From the NCBI RefSeq assembly GCF_015690345.1, contig NZ_JADPUN010000253.1, positions 1-61,437 of the forward strand: a stretch of 61,437 nt of DNA, given 5' to 3'. Source of the stretch: Plantactinospora alkalitolerans. Lineage in GTDB: Bacteria; Actinomycetota; Actinomycetes; Mycobacteriales; Micromonosporaceae. The translations under genes were made by a program, and so were the position numbers. The notes beneath the pieces were generated by a model. It did not search any database, was not told the DNA's origin, and saw nothing but the letters and a program-made list of their open reading frames with translations. Within the stretch, counting starts at the first letter, position 1; every line of letters begins with the position of its first letter. Positions 17,252 to 26,685 of this stretch are shown piece after piece.

Positions 17252-20200
17252 ATGTTCGCAGGGTCGGCACGCGGTTCGCGGCGTGGGCGTCGGAGCCTCT
17301 CCACCGTCGCCGGCCGGCGGCGCTCTGCCGTCGCCGCGGTGGTTGTCGCGGCGCTGCTGGTGGCGCTGGTGCCGGGTAGTCCGGGGCGGGCCGCACCGGA
17401 CACGGGTCCGAAGATGCCCGCGCCACCCGCGGCGGAGAAGCTCGATGCCGATGGTGGGCCGGTGAACGCCAAGGCCTGGTCCCAGAAGCGGGTCACCTCG
17501 GCGCCGGCTCCGACGCCGGTGTGGCCCGAGCCGGCGACCGCCCGGGTCGACCTGGCGGCGACGAGCGCACGCACGACCACGGGTCGGGGAACCCGGGCCG
17601 GGGAGATGCCGGTGTGGGTGGGCCGTGCCGCTGGCGACGCCGGCGAGCGGCTGTCGACCCTGGATCTACAGGTCCTTGATCGCGACAGCGTTCCGCAGGC
17701 GTGGCGTGACGGCCTGGCGTTGAGGGTCGGCGCCCCGGCCGGGGCCACGGGCGGGGCGGCGAAGCTGTCGGTGGACTACAGCGGATTCCGGTACGCGGCC
17801 GGCGGTTCGTGGGCCTCCCGGTTGCGGTTGTGGCAGGTGCCGACCTGCGCGCTCACGACTCCGGAAGCGCCGGCGTGCCGGTCGGTGCCGCTGCGTACGA
17901 TCAACGATCTCGCTGCGGGAGTGGCGTCGGCCGAGGTGACCGTACCGGCGCCGGCCGCCGCCCAGTCAGGGGACCGGTCCGCGGCCGAGGCGGCCGGTTC
18001 GTTCGTGGTGCTCGCGGCCGGCGCGTCCGGCAGCGACGGTGACTTCAGTGCCACCAGCCTGGCGCCGTCGTCGACGTGGTCGGCCGGCGGGTCGTCGGGT
18101 GACTTCTCATGGAACTACCCGTTGCGAATGCCACCGGCGACAGGCCCGGTACCGGACCTCGCGTTGTCCTATTCCTCGTCGGCGGTGGATGGCCGGTCGG
18201 AGGTGACGAACAACCAGCCGTCGTGGATCGGTGAGGGGTTCGACTACTCACCCGGCTACATCGAACGCCGCTACGTGCCGTGTGCGGAGGACTCGAAGAA
18301 CGGGGCGAACAGCACCGCCGCGAGCGGCGAGCAGTGTTGGCGGTCGGAGAACGCGACGTTGAGCCTCAACGGCCGCGGCGGCGAACTGGTCTTCCAGACC
18401 GGCAAGGGTTGGCACTCCCGCAGCGAGGACGGGTCGAAGATCGAGAAGCTGACCGGCGCGTCGAACGGTGACGCGGGTGACCCGGACTACGGGGATGTCG
18501 GCGAGTACTGGAAGGTGACGACCACCGACGGTACCCAGTACTTCTTCGGACTGCACAACCTGCCGGGGGAGAGCGCCAAGACGAACTCGGCGCTGACCGT
18601 CCCGGTCTACGGCAACCACTCCGGGGAGCCGTGCCACGAGAGCACCTACGCCGGCTCGGACTGCGCCCAGGCATGGCGGTGGAACCTCGACTACGTCGTC
18701 GACGCGCGCGGCAACACGATGTCGTTCTGGTACGACAAGGAGACCAACAAGTACGCCCAGAACAACACCGATGCCAACGACGTGACCTACGACCGGGCCG
18801 GGAACCTGACCCGGATCGATTACGGCACCTACGACCGCACCGCCGCCACGCACGAGGTGACCGAGCGCAACGTCACGCCGTACGCCCAGGTGGTCTTCGA
18901 CACCGACATGCGCTGCACCTCCAACTGCGGCACAGAGTCCGCCCCGGTGAAGGCGAGTTGGAAGGACACGCCGTGGGACCAGGACTGTAAGGCGTCGGCG
19001 ACGTCGTGCCCGCAGCAGTACACCCCGACGTTCTGGACCGCCAGGCGGCTGAAGAGCATCACCACCCGGGTGTGGGACACGACCCGGCAGACGCCGGACT
19101 GGCAGAACGTGGAGTCGTGGACGCTGTCGCACACCTTCGCCGCGACGGCGGACGCCACCCATGAAGGTCTGTGGCTGGACAGGATCGACCACGCGGGCCT
19201 GGTGGGCGGCACGGCGGTGAATCTGCCGCCGGTGACGTTCGAGGCCGAGTCGCTGCCGAACCGGGTGTTGACCGAACACGGCACCGCCGACAACTGGCTT
19301 CGGATCTCCAGCATCGTCACCGAGACCGGCGGCCGGATCAAGGTGGACTACTCACGGCCCGAGTGCACCGAGTCGATGGTCGAGAACCTGGACCCGCACA
19401 ACAACACGAAACGCTGCTATCCGGTGAAGGTCCCCGACCCCAACGACCTGACCGGCAAGGCGCTGGTCACCGAATGGTGGCACAAGTACCGCGTCGAACA
19501 TGTCGCCGAAGACGACCTACAGTTGTCGAACGAGCACCCGGTGCCGTCGAGGCACACCTGGTACGAGTACGTCGGTAATCCCGCCTGGCATTACGCCGAC
19601 GACGACGGCCTGTCCAAGCCGGACCGCAAGACATGGAGCCAGTGGCGTGGCTACGCCCAGGTGAAAACTCGCGTCGGTGACGACCCGGCCACTCGGACGT
19701 TGTCCGTGACCACCTTCATGCGCGGCATGCACGGCGACAGGACCAGCCCTTCCGGCGGTACCCGCACGGTGACAGTGCCAGCCTCGCTCGGTTCGGAGAC
19801 CGTGCACGACGAGGACCAGTTCGCCGGGCAGATCCGTGAACAGGTCGTCTACAACGGTGTCGACACGAAGCCGGTGTCCAAGACCGTGCACGTTCCGTGG
19901 CGCTCCAACCCGACCGCCAGTCGCACCATCAACGGTGACCTGGTCGAGGCGCGGTTCACCGACACGCAGACCACCTACACCGCCACCGCCCTCGGTGTCG
20001 ACGGCGACCGCGGCTGGCGCGTCTCCCGGGGGAACCAGAGCTTCGACCACACGTACGGCACGGTCAACTGGTCGCAGGACGACGGCGACTTCGCTGACCC
20101 CGGCGACGAGAAGTGCACCACGTACAGCTACAACCGCAACCTCGGCAAGAACCTCACCCAGACGGTCAAGCAGACCACGACCACCGCGCTGCCGTGCGGC

Positions 20201-23200
20201 ACGGCACCGACCAGCGTCGACGACGTGATCACCGACGCACGCAGCTACTACGACGGTGCGGCCAGCGTCGACACGGCGCCGAAGTTCGGAGCCGTGACCA
20301 GGACCGAACAGCTTGCGAACTGGGTGGCTGGTACCGGAACGGTGTGGCAGACCGTCTCCCAGGCCACCTTCGACCCCACCGGCCGACCGCTGACGAACAC
20401 CGACGTCAAAGGCAACGTCAGCACCACCGCCTACACCCCCACCGTCGGCGGACCGGTGACCAAGGCCACCACCACCGGACCAGCCCCATTCAAATGGGTC
20501 ACCACCGAGGAGTACAACCCGTACTGGGGCTCCACCACCAAGGGCACGGACCAGAATCAGAAGACCACCTCGGAGGTGGAGTACGACGCGCTCGGGCGGG
20601 TCGCCAAGGTGTGGGACCTCGGCTGGTCGAAGAGTGCCAACCTGACCAGACCGTCGGCCCAGTACAGCTACACCATCGCACCGGGCCGCGACGCGTACCC
20701 GTACGTCCGGTCGTTGACACTGAATCCGGACGGCAACTACATCACCTCGATCGAGATTCTCGACGCCCTGATGCGTCCTCGGCAGACGCAGTCGATCTCG
20801 CTGGGCGGCAGCGGTGACCGGGTGGTCACCGACACCATCTACGACGAGTTCGGGCGAGCGGCGACCTCCTACGGCGCGCACGCCGAGCCGGGCGCGCCCT
20901 CAGGCGCGTTGTGGTGGGAACCGGAATGGTCCGTACCGGCGGTATCGAAGACCCTCTTCGACCGTGCATCTCGCGCCACCAACGAGATCTTCCTGTCCGG
21001 TGACGGGATCGCCAACCTGGTCGAGAAGTGGCGCACCGTCACGAGCCACGAAGGCGACCTGACGAAGGTGACCCCGCCGGACGGCGGGACTCCGACCACC
21101 ACCGTGACCGACAGTGGGGACCGGACCGTGGCGGTGCGCCAGCACACCACCCCGGCGGGTGTCGCGGGGGCCTACCAGGAGACCAGTTACGTCTTCAACC
21201 GCAAGGACCAGCTTGTCAAGAGCATCGACCCGGCCGGGAACGAGTGGGTCAACGAGTACGACGCCCAGGGCCGGCAGTGGCGGGTCACCGACCCGGACAA
21301 GGGCACCACCACCAGCACCTACAACGAGTTCAACGAACTGATCAAGACCACCGGCGCCAACCACAAGGCTCTGTGGTACGTCTACGACCAGATCGGCCGC
21401 AAGACCCAGCTACGTGACGACTCCGCGACCGGCGCGCTGCGCGCCGAGTGGAAGTACGACAGCCTCTTCAGCGGCCAACCCGGTTTCAAGGGCCATCTGG
21501 CCCAGACCATCCGGTACGAGCCGGCCGGCTCGACCAACGCCTACAAGTGGCAGGTGGCCCAGTTCAACGGCCGCTACCAGCCGAGCGGGGTCGACTACGT
21601 CATCCCGGCGGTGGAGACGGGTCTGGACGCGACGTACACCTACGCGTACGGCTACTCGGAATTCACCGGCACCCAGACGTCGATTTCGTATCCCGGTGCC
21701 GGTGGGCTGGTCACGGAGAAGTTGACGACCGACTACGACTCGACGACCGGTATGCCGACCCGGCTGGACACCAGCCTCACCGGCTCAGCGGGCACCATGG
21801 CCACCGCCTCCTACACCGCCTTCGGGGAACGGTCCGGAGCGATCTACAAGATGCCCGGCGGCAAATACACGAAGGACGTCGTCTACCGGGAGGAAGGCAC
21901 CCGACGAGTCAAGCGCACCACCGTGGAGCGCGAAACCGTCGCCGGGACGGTCTCCGACCGGAACTACGACCACGACGACGCCGGCAACATCACCTCCATC
22001 GCCGAAACACCCCAGGTGGGCGAAGCCGACACCCAGTGCTTCCGGCAGGACGCCCTCGGCCGGCTGACCACCGCCTGGACCCCGAAGAGTGGCGTGGACT
22101 GCAAGGCCGACCCGACCGTCGCCAACCTGGGCGGGCCGGCGCCGTACTGGCACGACTGGACCTTCGACTCGACCGGCTCACGGTTGACCGAGACCAGCCA
22201 CACCGCGGGCGGCGACACCACCCGCGATTACACCCTCCCGGACGGCGGCCAGGGCGTCGTCCGGCCACACGCGGTCACCCAGCTGACCACCACCGCCCCC
22301 GGACAATCGGACGTGGTCTCGAAGTACGGCTACGACGAGACAGGCAACACCACCTGCCGGCCCGCCGGGACCACCGCCAACGACTGCACCACCGCAGCGG
22401 GCAGCCAAACCCTGGCCTGGAACGCCGAAGGCAAACTCGCCACCGTCACCACCGGCGGGCAGAACATCGAAACCAACATCTACGACCCCGACGGCGTACG
22501 GCTGATCCGCCGCGACGCCACCGGTACCACCCTCTACCTACCGGGGCAGGAAATCCGCCGCGAAGGCGGCACAAACACCGGCACCCGCTACTACACCTTT
22601 GCTGGCACCGTCTGCGCCAGCCGTACCGGCAACTCCGCGATCACCAGCCTGACCTGGCTCTACTCTGACCACCAGGGCACCCAACAGACCGCCATCAACG
22701 CCGGCACCCAGGCTGTCACCGTCCGCCGACAGACCCCCTATGGCGACGGCCGCGGCGAGAATCCCGTATGGGTTAACAGCAAGAGCTTCGTCGGCGGCGA
22801 CAACGACCCCACCGGTCTGGTCAACATCGGCGCACGGCACTACGACAAGACGCTGGGCCGGTTCATCTCCGTCGACCCGGTCATGGACCTGACCGACCCG
22901 CAACAGTGGAACGCCTACACCTACAGCTACAACAGCCCGATCACCAGTTCCGACCCCACCGGGATGCGGCCGGAATGCGGCGGTGGCACCGGAGACTACG
23001 AGTGCAGCAGCAACGTCCCCAAAGCCAACCCCAAAATCAACACGGGCAACTGGCCCGACACCAAGAGCAAGAACAGGGTGGGCTCGCAGAAGCCGGTTGA
23101 AGAAGCACGCGAACGGGCTCGTAAGCAGCGCGAGTGCAAGGCCAGTTTCTGGTGCCGCAACGCCGACAAGGTCGGCCTGGCCGCCGGCATCGCAGCCGGC

Positions 23201-24280
23201 GTCATCGTCGGTAGCCTCTGCACGGCCGCCAGCGTCGGCGTAGGCGCGGTCGGTTGTGCGGCCATCGGCGGCGCCGTCGGCGGTATCGTCGACTCCCTCG
23301 TCGGCAACGCGCTCGACGCCGAGGACGAAAGCGGTTGGCAGATCGCCGGCGAAGCGCTCCTGGGCGGAGTCGTCGGAGGCGCGCTCGGCGCAGGCACAGC
23401 TGTCGTCGGAGCCGCCGCCTTCGGCGCCGGAGTCGCATTGACCTCGGGGATGGGGCTTAAAGCCGCCGGCCAGATGGCCAGGGGCAGCGTACGTTCGGCC
23501 CTGGCCAGGGGCTGTCTCGGCAACAGCTTCACCCCGGGCACCCGAGTGGTCATGGCCAATGGCACTACGAAACCTATCGAGGATGTCGAGGAAGGAGACA
23601 GCGTCCTCGCCTCGGATCCGGAAACCGGCGAAGCTGCATCCAAGGCCGTGACTGCGACGATCGTCGGCGAAGGCAGCAAGAACCTCGTTCGGATCACCGT
23701 CGACAGCGACGGAGATAACGGCGATGCCACTGGCGAGGTGATCGCTACTGACAAACACCCCTTCTGGGTTCCGGAACTCAGAGAGTGGCGCGATGCCACC
23801 GACCTGGCGCCCGGTCAGCTGCTGCAAACCTCCGCCGGAACCTTCGTACAGATCACCGCCGTCGAGCGATGGACGCAAACCGCCCAAGTTCACAACCTCG
23901 ATATTACCGACATCCATACGTACTATGTGCTCGCCGGCGAAACATCGGTTCTAGTTCACAACTGCAACAAGAACCAAGGAGTTTATATCTTCGATGATCT
24001 GACTGCGCCGGGTTCCCTCCGGGTCGGAAAGACGAAGAACTTCGATGTGCGTCTACGTAGACACATAAGTGATGGAAAGCTTAAGAGCAGGCAAGACGCT
24101 ATTTGTATCCATGTCTGCGGAAGCGACGATAACCTGAGAATTCAAGAACATATAATGAAGACCGAGCTCTCGAAGTGGGGATTCAAGCTCAGTAGTGGCG
24201 TTGAAGGGCGTGGCAGAAATCTTTACGACGCCCGAAGTCCTCGCGCTATTCAGTTGGAACTTCCGATGGACTTGGGGTAA
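17252..24280 (+). CDS. RHS-repeat polymorphic toxin with pretoxin HINT and GIY-YIG-like nuclease tip
   Basis: A 2342-residue exported protein. I start it at ATG 17252, which has GGGGAGG 8 bases upstream and leads directly into an R-rich, hydrophobic signal sequence (VVVAALLVALVPGSPGRA); the frame is open 56 codons further but without a site. A long YD/RHS repeat region occupies most of the protein, ending in the RHS core (GARHYDKTLGRFISVDP ... DPTGM, near residue 1900). Then come glycine-rich hydrophobic helices (about 1960-2070), a pretoxin HINT domain (2088-2238) and a 104-residue variable tip. Known RHS proteins encapsulate and deliver C-terminal toxins against competitors. The tip resembles a URI/GIY-YIG nuclease. 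Base composition falls sharply in the tip, as expected for exchanged cassettes. Confidence 0.93.
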   Translation: MFAGSARGSRRGRRSLSTVAGRRRSAVAAVVVAALLVALVPGSPGRAAPDTGPKMPAPPAAEKLDADGGPVNAKAWSQKRVTSAPAPTPVWPEPATARVDLAATSARTTTGRGTRAGEMPVWVGRAAGDAGERLSTLDLQVLDRDSVPQAWRDGLALRVGAPAGATGGAAKLSVDYSGFRYAAGGSWASRLRLWQVPTCALTTPEAPACRSVPLRTINDLAAGVASAEVTVPAPAAAQSGDRSAAEAAGSFVVLAAGASGSDGDFSATSLAPSSTWSAGGSSGDFSWNYPLRMPPATGPVPDLALSYSSSAVDGRSEVTNNQPSWIGEGFDYSPGYIERRYVPCAEDSKNGANSTAASGEQCWRSENATLSLNGRGGELVFQTGKGWHSRSEDGSKIEKLTGASNGDAGDPDYGDVGEYWKVTTTDGTQYFFGLHNLPGESAKTNSALTVPVYGNHSGEPCHESTYAGSDCAQAWRWNLDYVVDARGNTMSFWYDKETNKYAQNNTDANDVTYDRAGNLTRIDYGTYDRTAATHEVTERNVTPYAQVVFDTDMRCTSNCGTESAPVKASWKDTPWDQDCKASATSCPQQYTPTFWTARRLKSITTRVWDTTRQTPDWQNVESWTLSHTFAATADATHEGLWLDRIDHAGLVGGTAVNLPPVTFEAESLPNRVLTEHGTADNWLRISSIVTETGGRIKVDYSRPECTESMVENLDPHNNTKRCYPVKVPDPNDLTGKALVTEWWHKYRVEHVAEDDLQLSNEHPVPSRHTWYEYVGNPAWHYADDDGLSKPDRKTWSQWRGYAQVKTRVGDDPATRTLSVTTFMRGMHGDRTSPSGGTRTVTVPASLGSETVHDEDQFAGQIREQVVYNGVDTKPVSKTVHVPWRSNPTASRTINGDLVEARFTDTQTTYTATALGVDGDRGWRVSRGNQSFDHTYGTVNWSQDDGDFADPGDEKCTTYSYNRNLGKNLTQTVKQTTTTALPCGTAPTSVDDVITDARSYYDGAASVDTAPKFGAVTRTEQLANWVAGTGTVWQTVSQATFDPTGRPLTNTDVKGNVSTTAYTPTVGGPVTKATTTGPAPFKWVTTEEYNPYWGSTTKGTDQNQKTTSEVEYDALGRVAKVWDLGWSKSANLTRPSAQYSYTIAPGRDAYPYVRSLTLNPDGNYITSIEILDALMRPRQTQSISLGGSGDRVVTDTIYDEFGRAATSYGAHAEPGAPSGALWWEPEWSVPAVSKTLFDRASRATNEIFLSGDGIANLVEKWRTVTSHEGDLTKVTPPDGGTPTTTVTDSGDRTVAVRQHTTPAGVAGAYQETSYVFNRKDQLVKSIDPAGNEWVNEYDAQGRQWRVTDPDKGTTTSTYNEFNELIKTTGANHKALWYVYDQIGRKTQLRDDSATGALRAEWKYDSLFSGQPGFKGHLAQTIRYEPAGSTNAYKWQVAQFNGRYQPSGVDYVIPAVETGLDATYTYAYGYSEFTGTQTSISYPGAGGLVTEKLTTDYDSTTGMPTRLDTSLTGSAGTMATASYTAFGERSGAIYKMPGGKYTKDVVYREEGTRRVKRTTVERETVAGTVSDRNYDHDDAGNITSIAETPQVGEADTQCFRQDALGRLTTAWTPKSGVDCKADPTVANLGGPAPYWHDWTFDSTGSRLTETSHTAGGDTTRDYTLPDGGQGVVRPHAVTQLTTTAPGQSDVVSKYGYDETGNTTCRPAGTTANDCTTAAGSQTLAWNAEGKLATVTTGGQNIETNIYDPDGVRLIRRDATGTTLYLPGQEIRREGGTNTGTRYYTFAGTVCASRTGNSAITSLTWLYSDHQGTQQTAINAGTQAVTVRRQTPYGDGRGENPVWVNSKSFVGGDNDPTGLVNIGARHYDKTLGRFISVDPVMDLTDPQQWNAYTYSYNSPITSSDPTGMRPECGGGTGDYECSSNVPKANPKINTGNWPDTKSKNRVGSQKPVEEARERARKQRECKASFWCRNADKVGLAAGIAAGVIVGSLCTAASVGVGAVGCAAIGGAVGGIVDSLVGNALDAEDESGWQIAGEALLGGVVGGALGAGTAVVGAAAFGAGVALTSGMGLKAAGQMARGSVRSALARGCLGNSFTPGTRVVMANGTTKPIEDVEEGDSVLASDPETGEAASKAVTATIVGEGSKNLVRITVDSDGDNGDATGEVIATDKHPFWVPELREWRDATDLAPGQLLQTSAGTFVQITAVERWTQTAQVHNLDITDIHTYYVLAGETSVLVHNCNKNQGVYIFDDLTAPGSLRVGKTKNFDVRLRRHISDGKLKSRQDAICIHVCGSDDNLRIQEHIMKTELSKWGFKLSSGVEGRGRNLYDARSPRAIQLELPMDLG
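23513..23965 (+). other. Pretoxin HINT domain within the RHS protein
   Basis: It begins with the nucleophilic Cys of CLGNSFTPGTRVVMANG and ends with SVLVHNC. Internal landmarks are EDVEEGDSVLASDPETG, ATDKHPFWV and HNLDITDIHTYYV. HINT domains self-cleave and are thought to release the toxin tip from RHS carriers. Confidence 0.88.
23966..24280 (+). other. GIY-YIG (URI)-like nuclease toxin tip
   Basis: These 104 residues follow the HINT Cys. GVYIF corresponds to the GIY strand, RVGKTKNFDVRLRRH to the YIG strand with the conserved Arg and His helix, IQEHIMKTEL carries a candidate catalytic Glu, and GRGRNLYD a candidate Asn. The order and spacing fit a compact GIY-YIG/URI nuclease of the type found in polymorphic toxins. 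DNA here is near 50% GC, far lower than upstream. Confidence 0.65.
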
Positions 24281-24437
24281 AGGGCTACTCGGACTAGCTG
24301 GCGGAACTGGACGGGTTGCAGCCCTCACTCCCGTCCCGAGATAATTGAACATTTGACTGACGATTGAATTACGACCTCCCTTAGTGGAGCCTGATGCTAG
24401 TCTGTTGTTGGTGATGCAAGGAAGCGAGGTTTCATGG

Positions 24438-24872
24438 ATGGGCAAGTGGGGTTGCGGGCCGTTTGACAACGACTCAGGTGCCGATTTTTCAGACGAGTTG
24501 GCTGCGGCTTCTGAACCGGATCGCATCGAAATGCTGCGGACCGCATTAGCTGAGGTGGCATACCGTAGCAATCACATCGACGCTGGTCGGGCCGAGGTGG
24601 CATTCGCTGCTGCGGCTGTTACGGCTCGCGGATTGGATGGCGGAGAAGAGTTTCAGCCTGAGAATCTTGTCTCATCGGAAGGTGTTCCTCTCGTGCCGGA
24701 TGATCTCATGAAGCTCGCGCGGGAAGCTGTCGATCGACTACTCGAGGGCGACAACGACGTCAGCGACGACTGGACCGCAGAGGGGGGAGTGCGTAAGTAC
24801 AACTCCATGTTACGGCGCTTGCGGTCGGTACTAGCCAATGAGGGAGCCACGGGTCAGCAAGGTCTCTGGTAG
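24438..24872 (+). CDS. DUF4259 protein, candidate immunity protein for the RHS toxin
   Basis: A 144-residue acidic protein. The start at ATG 24438 gives MGKWGCGPFDNDSGADF, the conserved beginning of DUF4259 proteins (MGxWGxGPFDND); a longer frame exists to 24384 but would put this motif internally. A weak GAGG lies upstream. The rest is helical with conserved acidic positions (EFQPENL, LPDDLM-like VPDDLMKLAREAVDRLL). It sits about 160 bases behind the toxin tip, on the same strand, and shares its lower GC, which is the normal layout for toxin-immunity pairs. DUF4259 has no firmly established activity; immunity is inferred from position. Its last codons overlap a transposase remnant on the other strand. 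Confidence 0.78.
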   Translation: MGKWGCGPFDNDSGADFSDELAAASEPDRIEMLRTALAEVAYRSNHIDAGRAEVAFAAAAVTARGLDGGEEFQPENLVSSEGVPLVPDDLMKLAREAVDRLLEGDNDVSDDWTAEGGVRKYNSMLRRLRSVLANEGATGQQGLW

Positions 24873-25130
24873 TAAGGTGCGGGTGCCGAAAATTCCGTCC
24901 GCGCTGGTCGAGCGGCGTTCTGGTATTCGTGGAGGAGGCCGTCGAGTCGACCGTGTCGTTGGACGTTCAGGTGTGTCAGTGCGGCGGGATCGGTGATTGG
25001 CTCGGGCAGCGGACGCAGCGGTCGGGCGTTCGCGATGCGTCGATGCGACCGATGCGGGTTGTGGTGGCGGCCGTACTCGCGGAGTGCGTGTAACAGGTGT
25101 GTTTGGTTCCAGATCGGAATTGGGAATATA
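24854..25130 (-). pseudogene. Integrase-core transposase, C-terminal remnant
   Basis: Reading the minus strand gives IWNQTHLLHALREYGRHHN followed by PHRSHRRIANARP, LRPLPEPITDPAAL and HLNVQRHGRLDGLLHEYQNA, ending at a stop (24854-24856). This is the characteristic end of rve/DDE integrase-type transposases. The N-terminal HTH and the first two catalytic acids are missing. It has no usable start. It overlaps the 3' end of the DUF4259 gene by 19 bases. Confidence 0.72.
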
Positions 25131-25280
25131 TGCTCGTGATTTGTAAGAGTCGGTCACCATCGTCTTCGTCGAACTCGTGCTACGCCGGAGATGCGGGTTG
25201 TCCATTGCGAGGAGCGAGTGGTCCGCGTTTCAAGAAGGAGTTGTGGAGCGGAGCGGAAGGCTGTCGGGGATCGATCGGCC

Positions 25281-25415
25281 GGGATGCTCGCGGGCGCCTC
25301 GCCGCTGCCGACGGCCGGCTTTTGCGTGTCGGTCAAGGCTAACCAGCCGGCGCGGTTCGGCCAGCTCAAGCGACTGCCGTGGGCGCAGTGCCTCGGCGGC
25401 GTGGGTCGGGATCGT
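25281..25415 (+). pseudogene. ISAs1-like transposase fragment
   Basis: A short plus-strand stretch reads AGFCVSVKANQPARFGQLKR then LPWAQ, matching the conserved (Y/F)xxxVKxNQPxLxxxLxxLPW block of ISAs1-family transposases. Nothing before or after it aligns with that family, so it is a small relic. Together with the integrase remnant it shows that 24.85-25.42 kb is transposon debris. Confidence 0.5.
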
Positions 25416-25486
25416 CGATTGACAACACCAAGCTGGCGAGGTACGTACGCGCCTCACAAGCTACAGAGCCCGAATCGAACGCTCTG

Positions 25487-25678
25487 TCAGGTGGTGGGCA
25501 GGTTCCGGACGAAGGCCCGCCAGGCGTACGGGGTGAAGGCGAGGTTGCCGGCGTCGCGGTCCTTGCTGTCCCGGACGAGTACGACCCCGGTCAGGTTGTC
25601 CGCCACCTCCACACAGTTGTTGCCACTGGAACCGCTCCGGCTGGACTTGCGCCACCGGGCGCGGGTCAGGTTGTCCAT
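25487..25678 (-). CDS. DUF397 protein
   Basis: A 63-residue protein with the classic DUF397 pattern: ARWRKSSRSGSSGNNCVEVA, then VVLVRDSKDRDAGNLAFTP and WRAFVRNL. DUF397 proteins are small partners of XRE/DUF5753 regulators in actinomycetes, and many such pairs control development or behave as toxin-antitoxin-like systems. Its start overlaps the end of the upstream XRE gene by 13 bases, so the two are translationally coupled and form one operon. Confidence 0.92.
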   Translation of the reverse strand: MDNLTRARWRKSSRSGSSGNNCVEVADNLTGVVLVRDSKDRDAGNLAFTPYAWRAFVRNLPTT

Positions 25679-26478
25679 GGCCTCATCACATCCTCGATCA
25701 GTTCTATCGACTGCCAGGTGGGCAGCGCGACGTTACGAACACTTTCCCACCTTGCCAGCAGAGCTTCCACCTCCTCGGTGCGGTCCACCACGGTCCCGCC
25801 GAGCTGGTTGTCCATGAAGCCGACCCAGCCGCCGTCGTCCGACCGGGCCAGCACGAACGAGCCTTCCAGCCCGACGTGCAGGCCGACCTTGGCCGGAATG
25901 ACGTGCACGCTCACGTTCGGCCGCTTGGCGGCCTGGATCAGGTGGGCGAGTTGCCCGGTCATCACCGTGGCCTGGTCCTCGGTGAACCGGTGCAGCGCCG
26001 ATTCGTCGAGTACGGCGGTGAGCTGGGGCGGATGCTCCTGGTCCAGGATGGCCTGCCGGGCAAGTCGGGCGGCGACGAGGGCTTCCACCTCGTCCGCGTT
26101 GAGCGTGACGTCGCCCCGGATGACCGCTCGGGCGTAGTCCTCGGTCTGTAGCAGTCCGGGGATCAACATCGGTTCGAGACAGCGGAGCTGGGTCGCCGCT
26201 CGCTCGGCCTCCAGCCACGGACGGAACCAGGTCGGCTCGCCGTCCCGGGCGGCCAGCTTCAGGAGCGAGACGAAGAGATCACCGGTGCCGAACACCTTGT
26301 CGGCGCGGGCCAGGTACACCTCGTCCAGCGGGCGCTGGCCCAACTCCATCGCCGAGACCATCGACGCGGAGTAGTTCGCCCGTTTGCCGTACTCCTCCTG
26401 GCTCAGGCGGTGGATGCCGCGCATCCGGCGTAGCTGGGCGCGGATCAGGTCCGCCGTGGGTGTCGGGTCGTCCGCCAC
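25666..26478 (-). CDS. XRE-family regulator with DUF5753 (Scr1-type) domain
   Basis: A 270-residue DNA-binding protein. The N-terminal HTH (RLSQEEYGKRANYSASMVSA then MELGQRPL) is followed by the long DUF5753 region with PTWFRPWLEAERAATQLRC, LEPMLIPGLLQTEDYARAVI and LTAVLDESALHR. It is the usual upstream partner of the DUF397 gene, which it overlaps. Family knowledge suggests the regulator binds its own promoter and is modulated by the partner. Upstream it is divergent from small conserved genes at 26758 across a 279-base region containing a hairpin and 15-bp repeats, which could be its operator area. Confidence 0.92.
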   Translation of the reverse strand: MADDPTPTADLIRAQLRRMRGIHRLSQEEYGKRANYSASMVSAMELGQRPLDEVYLARADKVFGTGDLFVSLLKLAARDGEPTWFRPWLEAERAATQLRCLEPMLIPGLLQTEDYARAVIRGDVTLNADEVEALVAARLARQAILDQEHPPQLTAVLDESALHRFTEDQATVMTGQLAHLIQAAKRPNVSVHVIPAKVGLHVGLEGSFVLARSDDGGWVGFMDNQLGGTVVDRTEEVEALLARWESVRNVALPTWQSIELIEDVMRPWTT

Positions 26479-26650
26479 AGTTCCTCCACAGTCTTACGAC
26501 GCTTCCAGTGGGCACGGTCGGTGACGACGGGCCCCGCCGACAGGACGCCGAGGCCGTGGTCGATGGCTTCCGACAGTAGGGCAACCACAGCAGAGTGTCA
26601 CCAGCGGAACTGCTCGGGAGTTGCCGGAAGGACGGGCGGAACCGCGCGGG

Positions 26651-26682
26651 AGGCCGTCCGGGGCGGCAACGTCGGACGGCCT
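26651..26682. promoter_or_regulatory. Hairpin upstream of the 26758 operon
   Basis: Perfect 10-base arms, AGGCCGTCCG (26651-26660) and CGGACGGCCT (26673-26682), flank a 12-base loop. It lies in the divergent intergenic region just before the 15-bp repeats. It could be an operator, an attenuator or an mRNA leader structure. Confidence 0.5.
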
Positions 26683-26685
26683 CCC

